A DNA stretch of 64,000 bases from Saccharomycopsis crataegensis (Eukaryota; Ascomycota; Saccharomycetes; Ascoideales; Saccharomycopsidaceae), in contig NW_027043819.1 of assembly GCF_037102585.1 (NCBI RefSeq), positions 434,001 to 498,000 on the forward strand, written 5' to 3'. Shown piece after piece: positions 30,539 through 40,631 of this stretch (its first letter is position 1; every line of letters starts with the position of its first letter). The notes beneath the pieces are model-generated. The model saw nothing but the letters and a program-made list of their open reading frames with translations, had not been told where the DNA came from and did not search any database. The position numbers and the translations under genes are program-made.

Positions 30539-31990
30539 ATGTCAGCAGCCCCACCAGCCCCTAAACTCACCCTTGGTGATATCAACCCATTGACCCTCCA
30601 GGCCAAGTACGCCGTTCGTGGGAAAGTTCCAACCCGTGCCGAAGAGCTCAAGAAGCAACTTGCTGCTGATCCAACTTCGGTGCCTTTCAAAGCCATCATC
30701 AATGCCAATATCGGGAACCCTCAACAATTGGACCAGAAACCCCTTAGTTTCTACCGTCGTGTGACTTCCCTTATCCAAAACCCTGATCTTCTTGACATTG
30801 AAGCGGTGGTCGCGGCTTATCCTCCAGATACTGTGGCCCGTGCCCGTAAATTCTTGGCTAGTGCCAAATCGGTTGGCGCTTATTCCAACTCCCAAGGGGT
30901 GGAATCCGCCAGATCTAGCGTTGCTGAATACATTTCCAAAAGAGATGGTTATCCTGCCAGCAAGGACGATATCTTCTTGACCAACGGGGCTTCTGCTGCC
31001 GTCGAATATATCCTTGAAACCTGCTTGTCCGGGGAAAAATCCGGGGTGTTGATTCCAATTCCTCAATACCCATTATACACCGCGTTGATCAGTCTTTTAG
31101 GAGCTACTGCCATGCCATACTACCTTAAAGAACAAAGTGGGTGGTCGATTGACGCTACCGAAGTCGAAAAATCCGTGGTGGAAAAATTGGCTAACGGTGT
31201 CAAGACCAAGATCCTCGTGCTTATTAACCCAGGTAACCCAACCGGGGCGATCTTGAGCGAAGAAGCCATTGGTGAATTGTTGACCATCGCCGCTAAATAC
31301 GGGATCGTGGTGATTGCCGACGAAGTGTACCAAGAAAATGTTTACGAAGGGAAGTTTATCAGTACCAGAAAAGTCCTTAAGAACTTGCAAGCCCAAGACC
31401 CAACTTTCTACGGTAATGTCCAATTAGCATCATTGCACTCGACTTCCAAGGGGGTTTCTGGGGAATGTGGTCAAAGAGCAGGGTACATGGAACTTATTGG
31501 GTTCAGTGATGAAGTCAGAGCCATTTTCGTGAAAATGGTCTCGATTAACTTGTGTTCTGTGGTCACCGGGCAAGCAGTGATGGAAATGATGGTCAACCCT
31601 CCAAGTGTTGGCGATGCCAGTTACGAACTTGACCAACAACAACGTGGTGATATCTTCAAAGCTTTACAAGACAGATCCAAGTACATGACCGATGCTTTCA
31701 ACAAGATGAACGGTATTGAATGTCAAAAGGCCGAAGGGGCCATGTATTTGTTCCCAAGAATCCACTTGCCTGAGAAATTCGTTGCCCAAGCTCAAGAAAA
31801 GGGGGTTCAACCAGATGAATTGTACTGTTTGGAACTATTGGAAAACACCGGGATCTGTACCGTGCCAGGTTCAGGGTTTGGTCAAGTTGAAGGAACTTAC
31901 CACTGTAGAACCACTTTCTTGCCACCAGGGGTTGAATGGATCAATGCTTGGGAAAAATTCCATAACGAATTCATGAGTGAATATCAATGA
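30539..31990 (+). CDS. ALT1: alanine aminotransferase
   Basis: PLP enzyme that interconverts alanine plus 2-oxoglutarate with pyruvate plus glutamate. From the ATG at 30539 it has 483 aa, the size of a cytosolic form. Visible motifs are NANIGNPQQL near the start, LINPGNPTGAIL, VIADEVYQENVY, the PLP-lysine segment HSTSKGVSGECGQRAGYMEL (Lys304), and a C-terminal PGSGFG. Codon use is that of a high-expression gene. The frame continues open for 67 codons upstream without an ATG, and that stretch lacks any acidic residue, so a longer mitochondrial form starting at a non-AUG codon is possible. S. cerevisiae has separate mitochondrial ALT1 and cytosolic ALT2. Confidence 0.94.
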   Translation: MSAAPPAPKLTLGDINPLTLQAKYAVRGKVPTRAEELKKQLAADPTSVPFKAIINANIGNPQQLDQKPLSFYRRVTSLIQNPDLLDIEAVVAAYPPDTVARARKFLASAKSVGAYSNSQGVESARSSVAEYISKRDGYPASKDDIFLTNGASAAVEYILETCLSGEKSGVLIPIPQYPLYTALISLLGATAMPYYLKEQSGWSIDATEVEKSVVEKLANGVKTKILVLINPGNPTGAILSEEAIGELLTIAAKYGIVVIADEVYQENVYEGKFISTRKVLKNLQAQDPTFYGNVQLASLHSTSKGVSGECGQRAGYMELIGFSDEVRAIFVKMVSINLCSVVTGQAVMEMMVNPPSVGDASYELDQQQRGDIFKALQDRSKYMTDAFNKMNGIECQKAEGAMYLFPRIHLPEKFVAQAQEKGVQPDELYCLELLENTGICTVPGSGFGQVEGTYHCRTTFLPPGVEWINAWEKFHNEFMSEYQ

Positions 31991-32656
31991 TTATATATAA
32001 GTATATATATTGTTTAGGATAAGTTTTTGGTGATTTTTTTTTCAGATTAGTATATTATAAGTTAAGTAAATTTTTTTTTTTTCTTGCTTGATGTAAAATT
32101 TTTCCACCATTTATTAATTTGATCGGTATGCACATATATATATTGCCTAAATAAGCAGATCTATAACGCATCTATGATTTATTAGGAACAAATCAATGGT
32201 AAAAATAGCTAAAGTTGAAAATAGGTTTGATTCACATTTGGTTGATATTTTCGATCTGGATCAATGCCAATCTAGGCCTAGGCCAAGTCAAAGTCAAATA
32301 TGCATATAATACGACCATTAGCTATTGTTCCGAAAAACTTTTCTACTTGAAATTCAAATACTTAATTAAAGTTATGATTTATTATTATATCAATTACAAA
32401 AACCACAAATTTTCACAGAACAAGGAGAGGCAACTAAAAAGAACTCAAATGACTAAAATCAAACCTTTGGAAAGGAAAAAAAAAAGAATGATGATGATGA
32501 ATAAAAATAAGAAGAATAAATGAGTATTAAAGACTTTTAGATAAACGGTTTGAAAATCCAAAAGTAAATGAAAGAATCAAGAATAACAATGAAAAAGAAT
32601 TGATGAAAAAAGAAATGATGACAAAAAAATAACTAGAGTGCTGGTTTTAAATAAAC
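31991..32656. other. convergent intergenic region
   Basis: 666 bp between the 3' ends of the aminotransferase and the zinc-transporter gene, AT-rich with T- and A-runs. A 102-codon frame at 32215-32523 is low-complexity Lys-rich at its end and not supported as a gene. Confidence 0.5.
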
Positions 32657-33793
32657 TCAGGCCCATTTACCAATCAAAGCCATAAGCAAAGCACCCAAAA
32701 GAGTACAGAAAATGTTGAAAGATAATTTGACAAGGTCTTGTTTAGCTTCATCGTTGAAAATGAAATCTCTAGCGAGCAATTCAACCAAACCAGTGTAAAT
32801 CAAAATACCAGCAGACAAAGAATCAAGGACACCAGAGACGATAGAAGCGGTGAAAGAATCAGAAGCATAACTGTTTCTAACCCCCAAACCAATAGCAACG
32901 GAAATTGGAGTGACAAGACCATAGGCGATACAAAGGGCATAAGCCAAGAAAATTGATTTTTCTTTTGGCCATTCAATGGCAGACAAACGAGCACCGATAC
33001 CCAAACCTTCGAAAGATTGATGGAAAACAAGGACAATATAAAGAGTCTTGAATTCGTCGTAGTCAGTAGAACCCAAATTCAAACCAATAATGACGGAGTG
33101 GAAGATGACACCAAATTCCAACATGAGGAAAGCGGCAATTTGTTTCTTGAAACCACTTTCACTAACTTCAGTTTCTTGGACAGAGTCTTCTTCGTAATCG
33201 AAATTAGTTTCCTTGACTTTTTCTTGGGTGTTGGCAGTTTCAATATCACCGTGAACGTGGTTTGGAGTGTGAGAATGGACGTTGGAAGATTCTGGTTGGC
33301 CGGTGATGAGCTTTTCAACGTTTGGTTCAGCACCAACACATCCGTACTTTCTTTCGACGTAAACTTCAGACACAAGTTCAACCAAGAAGATGGAGAAAAC
33401 AGAAACAAGAATCAAAGCTGGAGGCCAAGAATAGACTGCCCAGTTACCCCAACCACCGACACAGGTGTTTGGACCGATTTCCCCGTAAGCAGGGTCCATA
33501 AGATGAACAAACGCAGTGGCGACGATAACACCGGCACCAAAGTAACGGGCAAATAGATAAAAGTAAAGAGGGACTCTGAGACCATGACGTTTACAAAGCA
33601 ATGGTAAAAGGGTGACGAAAGTTGAGACGATCAAGATGACGAAGATCGAACCGATTCTGGTGCCGGTTCCCCCAGTGAAGGCTGGACCGGCATCGTAGAA
33701 GCCTTGGAGGACACAAGTTTTGAAAGCGTCGGAGACATTTTCGTCGGTAAGGAAGATTTCATCGACGTCGCCGCTAAAACCCCAGTTGACCAT
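32657..33793 (-). CDS. ZIP-family zinc transporter, Zrt1/Zrt2-like
   Basis: 378-aa plasma-membrane zinc importer of the fungal ZRT group. Eight hydrophobic segments are visible. The segment GVIVATAFVHLMDPAYGEIG and the following NTCVGGWG are typical of Zrt1/Zrt2. The loop between TM3 and TM4 has a His-rich motif (HSHTPNHVHGD). The metal path residues are in TM4 (HSVIIGLNLG) and TM5 (HQSFEGLGIGARL). Strong codon bias suggests high expression. I cannot tell whether it is the ortholog of ZRT1 or ZRT2. I see no canonical Zap1 site (ACCTTNAAGGT) upstream, but a different repeated palindrome is present. Confidence 0.93.
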   Translation of the reverse strand: MVNWGFSGDVDEIFLTDENVSDAFKTCVLQGFYDAGPAFTGGTGTRIGSIFVILIVSTFVTLLPLLCKRHGLRVPLYFYLFARYFGAGVIVATAFVHLMDPAYGEIGPNTCVGGWGNWAVYSWPPALILVSVFSIFLVELVSEVYVERKYGCVGAEPNVEKLITGQPESSNVHSHTPNHVHGDIETANTQEKVKETNFDYEEDSVQETEVSESGFKKQIAAFLMLEFGVIFHSVIIGLNLGSTDYDEFKTLYIVLVFHQSFEGLGIGARLSAIEWPKEKSIFLAYALCIAYGLVTPISVAIGLGVRNSYASDSFTASIVSGVLDSLSAGILIYTGLVELLARDFIFNDEAKQDLVKLSFNIFCTLLGALLMALIGKWA

Positions 33794-34002
33794 GATTTAT
33801 GTTGTAAATAATTTTGATTTTATTCTTTTTGACCTGCTGCAGGGTATGATGGGTATTAATATGATTATATGAAGGAGATCCAAGGAGTGGTAGATCTGAG
33901 GACAATGGAGACCGTTGTTGATAGAGAATTTAAACTAGAATAGGGGATAACTGTACAAGAAAACCGAAGGGTTGATGATCGTTATATAATCGCTAAATGG
34001 CA

Positions 34003-34019
34003 ATAACCACCATGGTTAT
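34003..34019. promoter_or_regulatory. palindromic element 1, ATAACC...GGTTAT
   Basis: ATAACCACCATGGTTAT, six-base arms around a CCATGG core, 210 bp before the zinc-transporter ATG. It shares AACCACCATGGT with the two elements at about 34.3 and 34.47 kb. Regulatory role is inferred. Confidence 0.5.
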
Positions 34020-34287
34020 CAAATTTTTTTTTTTTTTTTTTGCCTTGCAGAAAAAGAAAAAAGAATTAAAGTTTCCCACGGGTTTGGTCTGGTATGAAAT
34101 GACACAGGAGTTTATACTACTAATCACCTTTCTTTTAGTGAGCCATATGCTATGTATCCTGTTGTCACCAGAGCTATAATTAGCGGCTATTATTATTCTA
34201 TGTGACTGCTAAGATATTACTAGCATTATCGTCTAAGGTTAATAGAGTAAAGATCGGAGATCTCTAAGGGGCTGCTGCGTATTCGCA

Positions 34288-34321
34288 GTTGAATCACTGT
34301 TGACCACCATGGTGATTCAAC
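34288..34321. promoter_or_regulatory. palindromic element 2, nested inverted repeats
   Basis: Perfect 10-base arms GTTGAATCAC (34288-34297) and GTGATTCAAC (34312-34321) enclose and overlap a perfect palindrome CACCATGGTG (34305-34314). The sequence GACCACCATGGT matches element 1 over its core. Confidence 0.55.
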
Positions 34322-34465
34322 CTTTTTTTTCCATTTTCTTCAAGTATCTTTTCTTTTTTAGAGCTTTTCTTGGGGTGGTTTGGCAGTGGAATACCAAAGA
34401 CAGCGATTCCCACGAGAATATTCCTGAAGTTTTTTCACACTGTTGTGGTTGCGCCGTTGGGGAAG

Positions 34466-34484
34466 ATAACCACCACGGTGGGTT
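34466..34484. promoter_or_regulatory. palindromic element 3, TAACC...GGTTA
   Basis: TAACCACCACGGTGGGTTA, with TAACC/GGTTA and CACC/GGTG arms, a third relative of the two palindromes to its left. Confidence 0.45.
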
Positions 34485-34970
34485 AGTGCTGTATCGTTGG
34501 CGATCGCAGTAATTATTATACCGCCATCAGCACCCACTGGAGGGTTTCCATGTGAATGCTCGGTTCTTCCAGGATTGGCTGACAATTCCCTTAATAATGC
34601 CTATCATATTACCGTTATTGTCGCTGTGGCATGATCCCAGGCTGTAACACTGCTGGGCAGCCGGTTTTTCGGTAGGGGGGGGGGGGAGGGACCAGTTTCT
34701 ACCATTGCATTATTATTTAGAGATCGTCGGCTCCTCCTTCTCTTTCTTCCTTATGAATCATATCCCCCGCCAGATACCCACCCACCCATACGGACATAAC
34801 CAACCAACAATCATGGCGGTCTTTTTCTTCTTTATCCATTCATTCATCCGCACTGGTGGTGTACACCATAATATCCGGGTGACCCCCACATCACCAACCA
34901 TCACAAAAATTAGCGCCGTCAAAGACCACCACAGATCAGCTCTCCACCGAGTATCAGTATACACACACTA

Positions 34971-34988
34971 ATGCAATGGCGCTTCTAG
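34971..34988 (+). promoter_or_regulatory. 5-codon upstream ORF overlapping the GAA1 start
   Basis: An ATG five bases before the GAA1 ATG opens a frame of ATG CAA TGG CGC TTC TAG that runs across the GAA1 start codon in another frame. If the transcript includes it, scanning ribosomes meet this ATG first. The transcript start is unknown. Confidence 0.5.
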
Positions 34989-36799
34989 AGGTGCTACAGA
35001 GAAAGATACACAAGTATGGGCTCGTTCCAAAGCTCATCAAGGCCCTCCCCATCATCTCCCTCGTGTGCGCCCTTGTCGGCACTGGGTGGATCTTGTACCT
35101 CCCAATCGATGGACAGTACCGCAAGACTTATATATCAGAAAACGCATTGATGCCCTCCCAGGCATACTCGTACTATCGTGAATCTGAATGGAACTTTCTC
35201 AGAGGTTATCGCGATGAGCTTCATAATCTTGTGGCCAATTCTACCATCGAAAGAAACGCCGAAGTGAAAAATTACCTTACAGAAGCAGGATACACCGCCG
35301 CCGAACATCACTACACCCCGTCCAACGCCAACGAATCGGGATCAAACGTTTATGGTATCTTAAACGCCCCCAGAGGTGATGGTACCGAAGCAATGGTGAT
35401 TGTGGCTCCATGGACTACCTCCGATGGCACTTACAACGAAAATGGTATCGCGTTGGCCATGGGAATGGCTCGTTATTTTGCTAGGTGGACCATTTGGTCA
35501 AAGAACATTATTTTGGTGATCCCTGAAAATAACCAGTTTGCCTTGCGCTCCTGGGTGAAATCGTATCATAGCTCCCTTGATTTGACCGCAGGATCGATTG
35601 AAGCGGCACTTGTCATTGAATACCCAGGAAGTGGTGATTATTATGATTATCTCGAAGTTTCTTACGAAGGGGTCAATGGTCAATTACCAAACTTGGACCT
35701 TCTCAATACCGCCATCTCCATCTCTGAACATGAAGGAATGAAAGTTTCGTTACAAAAAACCCCTAAAGATCAAATTGGTGAAAACACTTATTGGTCAAGA
35801 CTCACCGTACTTTTCAACGGTATTAAAGCCCTCGCGTTGGCAGGCCTTAAAAGATCTAATGGGTGTGAGGTCTTTTCTGGTTATCGTATCCAAGCAATTA
35901 CTCTTCGAGCCGTGGGTGATAATGGCAGTGTTGATATTACCACTTTGGGTCGGGTGATTGAAGCCACTTTCCGTTCCGTCAACAATTTGCTCGAGAAATT
36001 CCACCAATCATTCTTCTTTTACCTCATGTTGGCCCCAAGAAATTTCATCAGTATTGGTACTTATTTACCATCCGCAGTGTTTTTCTCCGTGGCCTTTGCC
36101 CTTGCCGCGCTTTCAGAAATCCTTAATTGTGGCTTACCATTGCCTGTCTTGGTAGGATCCGGTACTAAAGTCCTCCTTACTTTCCTCAGCATTACTGCCT
36201 CATCATTATTACTTGGCTCTTTAGTGCTTTTCTTCCCCGTCCCTGCATCACTTATATACTATACTTTCCTCATTTTTGGGCTTATCGTCGCATCACTTCC
36301 TACAAAACAACTTCTTCTTGCCGCATTGGCTCGTCCCTGGGGGAAACTGAATCCTGCCAATCCATATATTCAACTCGCAAGTTCCGCCCACCTTCTTCAT
36401 GCGGTTTGTCTTCTTTATGCTTCACTTATCATCACTCTGATCCTCGTGGTGAATTTTTCCCTCGCTTACACCATGAGCATTTGTATGCTCCCCCTCACTT
36501 TTGTCAGACCAATCACTCTCAGATCAAGCAACTACCAAGAAAACATCAACGCGGTATCGCTATTATTATCGTGCCCGTTCTTCATTGTCTTGTTGATTGG
36601 GATTCTCGATGGTGATTTTACCAATGGTCCAGTCGAAGTCATGCAAGGATTGTTGACCAGTTGGAAAGATTTTGATTGTTGGACTTGGTCGATCGTAATT
36701 GTTGGATGGATCCCAGTATGGATTGGTTCCGCAGTTTGTGGGTCATTAATTGTTGATGAATCAGAATACGGGGTGGTTGATTTGAAAAAGGATTTATAA
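34976..36799 (+). CDS. GAA1: GPI transamidase subunit Gaa1
   Basis: Subunit of the ER GPI-transamidase that attaches GPI anchors to proteins. The 607-aa protein (614 in S. cerevisiae) has an N-terminal membrane segment (about 23-43), then a large luminal domain with ENALMPSQAYSYY, VYGILNAPRGDGTEAMVIVA and GIALAMGMARYFARWTIWSKN, an M28-peptidase-like fold, and six or so hydrophobic segments in the C-terminal half. The start at 34976 is preferred because it begins the conserved MALLEVLQRKI; a short out-of-frame ATG lies just before it. GPI11, also in GPI assembly, lies 8 kb to the right. Confidence 0.95.
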   Translation: MALLEVLQRKIHKYGLVPKLIKALPIISLVCALVGTGWILYLPIDGQYRKTYISENALMPSQAYSYYRESEWNFLRGYRDELHNLVANSTIERNAEVKNYLTEAGYTAAEHHYTPSNANESGSNVYGILNAPRGDGTEAMVIVAPWTTSDGTYNENGIALAMGMARYFARWTIWSKNIILVIPENNQFALRSWVKSYHSSLDLTAGSIEAALVIEYPGSGDYYDYLEVSYEGVNGQLPNLDLLNTAISISEHEGMKVSLQKTPKDQIGENTYWSRLTVLFNGIKALALAGLKRSNGCEVFSGYRIQAITLRAVGDNGSVDITTLGRVIEATFRSVNNLLEKFHQSFFFYLMLAPRNFISIGTYLPSAVFFSVAFALAALSEILNCGLPLPVLVGSGTKVLLTFLSITASSLLLGSLVLFFPVPASLIYYTFLIFGLIVASLPTKQLLLAALARPWGKLNPANPYIQLASSAHLLHAVCLLYASLIITLILVVNFSLAYTMSICMLPLTFVRPITLRSSNYQENINAVSLLLSCPFFIVLLIGILDGDFTNGPVEVMQGLLTSWKDFDCWTWSIVIVGWIPVWIGSAVCGSLIVDESEYGVVDLKKDL

Positions 36800-37149
36800 T
36801 TTGACAATTTTGTAATAAATAAAAAAAAAAAAAAATGCACAATTTAGTTTCTCTTTACAAAAAAAAAAAATAATGAAAAAGAAAACTACAAATTAGATGA
36901 TATCATATTGTAGATGATAATATCTATATCTACTAGATATAGAAGTATATCAGGTAATAGATATTAAAAATACAAGACAAGAAAAAAACAAGCGTTATAA
37001 TCATCAACACAAACCAATCCTCATGAGAAAAAAAACAAAAAGAAAAGAAAAGAAAACGAGATGAAAAGCAAATAAGAAGGAAAAAAAAAAAAACAACAAC
37101 AAAAATATAAAATAAAAACGGCTATACACAAGAACTCAATTATGTTATT
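36800..37149. other. convergent intergenic region GAA1 / MGM1
   Basis: 350 bp, A-rich, with an inverted repeat at 36924-36942 that could form a hairpin in either transcript's 3' end. No gene. Confidence 0.5.
36924..36942. repeat. inverted repeat CTATATCTA/TAGATATAG
   Basis: Perfect nine-base arms separated by one base, between the convergent 3' ends of GAA1 and MGM1. A 3'-end hairpin is possible but not shown. Confidence 0.6.
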
Positions 37150-39882
37150 TCATTTAAAATGAACTCCGCTATTTTTCAAAGCAATAATATGTTCAATCTT
37201 TGTCATTGCTTCCTCCAACAATTCCTTTCTTTGTTGTAATTCAATATGACGTTTGACCTTTGGATCCTCTTTGGCAATTTTCTCAATGGTTTCTTTGCCA
37301 AGCGCACCCAAACTCAATTTCTGATCCAAATCTCTTGGGAAGTTATAGTAGAAATCACTTAATAACTCAACATTGAGGAACAAAATCGCAGTTTGTGTGA
37401 GCTTGTCAACCACAGAGTTAAGGAAAATCTCCGGACACTTGTACTTATTTTCCTTGGTAGCACAACCGTTGGATTTGATCGCCGTCAAACGCAATTGAAG
37501 AAGAGAAATCCGATCCTGAAGGAACATTGCTTCCCTACCTTTAAGAAGAAGCTTCTTGGAAAACTGTAACGATTCTTCATGTGGGGCAATATTGGTTTCA
37601 TCATGATTGTTACCCATGTACTTATCAATATAAGAAACAACATTCTTCAATTTACGTCCCCCAACTTCATCTTTCAAAGCCTTATAAGCTTCAGAGCTTT
37701 GTCTAATTTCTTCGCCTAGTAGCCTGATGGTATGTTCTCTTGCAACTTTCCATTCACGGTCTTCCAAATCAATTTCGTACTTGTATGGCTTAATACAATT
37801 TTCAACTTGGTCAGCCGTCAGGTAATAACGGGAGTTCAACACCGACATCGCTGACTTCATGACAATTTCCTGAGCCAACGGATGTTTTTGTAAACTGGTG
37901 TTCATGGTGATATCGTTGATTTCATCTAATAATGCATTGGTAATCAAACTAGTGGATAATCTTCCAACCCCTAATTTTGTAAGACTCGACGTGGTCAAAT
38001 CGAGTTTTCTATGCCAGTATAAATCAGTATCCGAAGCATTTTGTAAATCCTCCAAAATTGGCTCACTGTACAGGGTTGGCGCTTTACCGTCCAACGCCAA
38101 TGGCTTATTCCAATATCTAAGTGCCAACAAATCCAAGACTTTTTGATCCAACTCACAGCGTAACAATGAACGGATCTCATGTCTACCAAACTTGGTACTA
38201 AGGTCTTTCACTCCAACCTTGACGGCATCCAAATTAGATGCCAAATAGGTTTCAGGAGTTAACATTCTATCATTAAACTCGACCTTGAATTTATATGAAG
38301 CATCTTCCAATTCTTGTTGAATGGCTTGATGGGTTGGTTTAAGCGAAGCTGACATCGATTTCTCCAAAATTTTCATCAATTTTTTTTTCAAAACTTTTGT
38401 ACCCACAGTAGCATTATAGAAATACTTCTCATTCTGTTCACCAAAGAAATAAGCATTTTCATTAGCCTGCAAATCTTTACTCAAATTAGTTTCTCTTTTT
38501 GTAAGGAATAAAGCCGATGATTTAGCTGGCACTTTGGAAACAACCCCAACATAGCCCATCTTAAGAGGGTAGCGGTTGTTTCTAAGAACGTCTCTGCCAC
38601 GTTGGGCACCGACCAAGTCCATTTTTGTAATAACACCCAAAGTTCTTTCACCCAAAGGATCTACCAACTTTGCCGCTCTAAGAGCTGATGAATTAGCTAA
38701 ATCAACATCAGCTGGGGAAATTGCCAAAATAATGTTTGGTGGTTCCAAGTATTTCATACAAAGCTCTCGAATCTTTTGCTTCAATTCTCTTGGTTGATCA
38801 TCTGATTGCACTTGAATATAACCTGGTAAATCAATTAAAGTCAAATCTGGAGCTCGTGGGGATCTAATGGTAAGTCTGATCGGGTCATTAGATACTGCAG
38901 TAGAAGCAGGGACTGCCAAGTTCAACTCAAGTAAAATTTTGGAAACCTCATCAAAATTGGTGAACTTATCCATTTTTAAGTCAGTAAACTCTGCAGTCTC
39001 CAAATTATTCTCTGGATCATTCACTAAAGTCAATTCGATGGGTCTTCTAGTAACCATGTTATCACCTTTTGGTAAAAATTGCTTTCCTACAATGGCTTCC
39101 AACACCGAAGATTTCCCAGAAGATTGTGAACCCACAACCACAATGGACGGTAGCTTCAAAGAATCGTTTTGATCAACTTTGGATAGGAGGTTACTGATTT
39201 CAATCATTTTTTTCGTCAAGTTCAAAATCTGATCATCCATATTCCCTTTAGCTCTGTCAGGATCTTCATCTTCATCTTCATATATTTCTTCTTCCTCCTC
39301 TTCCTCTTCCTCTTCTTCTTCAACAAATCTTGGGATTCTAGTTCTATCATTTCCATCATTACCAGAACTTGCTGCCAAAGCTGCAGCTGCAGCACCTCCA
39401 GCACCTGGAGATGATTTATTGTTTTGATTATCGCCAGAATTTCCATCTTTGCCAGACAGACCACCAGGAAATTTGATATTTATATTTTCAAATGCACCAC
39501 TAAACCAATCATAGTTTGATTTAGCAAAGTCTTTGATTTTATCTAGCTGGTAAGTGGTATAAGTGGTAGCTTCTTCGACCTTATAGGCGACATAAGTACC
39601 ACCAGCAGCCAATCCGCCACCAATCGCTGCAGGAAGTTTAATGATCTTGAACGCAAACCTGGGTATCGAGGTGAAGGAAATAAAACGGACGGCATCACCA
39701 GAAATGGCCTTTGATGACGATAGGTAGATCAGTCTTTTTGGAGTGAGTCTATATCTAGAAAGGTCATTTGAGTTGAATAAGTATGATAGGTTGTGCCTTT
39801 GAGGATTTGTAAGTCGCTTGCGAGAGAGACGCCTCATTAGGATCGCTGAATGGTCCAAACAACAACTTAGTTGTCTCAGCAT
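37150..39882 (-). CDS. MGM1: mitochondrial dynamin-like GTPase Mgm1
   Basis: Inner-membrane GTPase (OPA1 family) for mitochondrial inner-membrane fusion and cristae. 910 aa from the first in-frame ATG. There is a basic presequence (MRRLSRKRL region), a membrane segment rich in Gly/Ala (AAIGGGLAAGGTYVAY), a linker with Gly/Ala and a Glu run, then the GTPase domain: P-loop GSQSSGKSS, DLPGYIQ, and TKMD. The stalk/GED half follows, including TADQVENCIKPYKYEIDLEDREW. S. cerevisiae Mgm1 is 902 aa. One CTG codon sits in GG(CTG)SGKDGNSG, a Gly/Ser linker where Ser fits better than Leu. Confidence 0.96.
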   Translation of the reverse strand: MLRQLSCCLDHSAILMRRLSRKRLTNPQRHNLSYLFNSNDLSRYRLTPKRLIYLSSSKAISGDAVRFISFTSIPRFAFKIIKLPAAIGGGLAAGGTYVAYKVEEATTYTTYQLDKIKDFAKSNYDWFSGAFENINIKFPGGLSGKDGNSGDNQNNKSSPGAGGAAAAALAASSGNDGNDRTRIPRFVEEEEEEEEEEEEIYEDEDEDPDRAKGNMDDQILNLTKKMIEISNLLSKVDQNDSLKLPSIVVVGSQSSGKSSVLEAIVGKQFLPKGDNMVTRRPIELTLVNDPENNLETAEFTDLKMDKFTNFDEVSKILLELNLAVPASTAVSNDPIRLTIRSPRAPDLTLIDLPGYIQVQSDDQPRELKQKIRELCMKYLEPPNIILAISPADVDLANSSALRAAKLVDPLGERTLGVITKMDLVGAQRGRDVLRNNRYPLKMGYVGVVSKVPAKSSALFLTKRETNLSKDLQANENAYFFGEQNEKYFYNATVGTKVLKKKLMKILEKSMSASLKPTHQAIQQELEDASYKFKVEFNDRMLTPETYLASNLDAVKVGVKDLSTKFGRHEIRSLLRCELDQKVLDLLALRYWNKPLALDGKAPTLYSEPILEDLQNASDTDLYWHRKLDLTTSSLTKLGVGRLSTSLITNALLDEINDITMNTSLQKHPLAQEIVMKSAMSVLNSRYYLTADQVENCIKPYKYEIDLEDREWKVAREHTIRLLGEEIRQSSEAYKALKDEVGGRKLKNVVSYIDKYMGNNHDETNIAPHEESLQFSKKLLLKGREAMFLQDRISLLQLRLTAIKSNGCATKENKYKCPEIFLNSVVDKLTQTAILFLNVELLSDFYYNFPRDLDQKLSLGALGKETIEKIAKEDPKVKRHIELQQRKELLEEAMTKIEHIIALKNSGVHFK

Positions 39883-40631
39883 GCTGGCATATACCTTAAG
39901 AAGCAACAATATTCAGTCTATATAATTTCTGCGAATATGTCTAATACCAAAGGCGAGATGAGATGACATTAAACGCGCTAACCAAATTTTTTCTTTTTCC
40001 TTTTTTTTTTTTTTTTTTTGTGATTGTTCTCAAAAATTGCCACCGTGCAAGAATTACTAAACGCATCCGGTGGTGATTCTAATATAATCATGTATCCTCA
40101 TATTTGCCCAAACAAATAGAGAAAAGGTAGTTGGGAAATCCAGCATTCTATTTTTAATTTATGTAGACTGAAATTTCCATATGACGTATGGATAATAGGG
40201 TCTTCTGTGCTGAACTGCGGTATCTGCTTTTAGGCTTGCCACTTTTCAACCAATTTGTGTAGGAGCATGGACCATGGCTTGTAGCATCAAATAGATGAAA
40301 CACTAAACAAAACAAATTTTGAAACCAGAACTGTCATAAAAAAACACTGGCGACAGCCTCCCAACCCCCCCAAGAACCGCAACCGTGGGCAAGTGATGTG
40401 GAAACCAAAAAGTCTGCTGGGCTTTTTTAGTCTGTGCAGTTGCAACGTTTCAACTGTATGCATGTCTTCTCAACATAACTTCCATATTTCTGGGCTCTCC
40501 TATAAGTAGCCGAACCCATCCTTCAGATATTTATGATCGATGAATATTCATCTCCAAAGTATCTACTTTTGGTAAAATAGACAGACATACCTTTTTAGAA
40601 CACATCATATTATAATCTTATCACCTTCGAG
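39883..40631. promoter_or_regulatory. divergent MGM1 / GPI-protein intergenic region
   Basis: 749 bp with a T-run (about 40002-40019) near MGM1 and a TATAAGTA motif at 40501-40508, 124 bp before the GPI-protein start. No gene is supported. Confidence 0.5.

Larger units (their letters stand above)
33794..34975. promoter_or_regulatory. divergent zinc transporter / GAA1 intergenic region
   Basis: 1.18 kb with T-runs (34024-34041), a G-run (34676-34686) and three related CACCAYGGTG-type palindromes. A perfect palindrome GGTGTACACC lies at 34858-34867 nearer GAA1. No gene is supported. Confidence 0.55.

Noticed and set aside
32215-32523. 102-codon frame after the aminotransferase gene
   Set aside because: Ends in a Lys/Met-rich low-complexity run from A-rich DNA; nothing recognisable; likely 3' flank.
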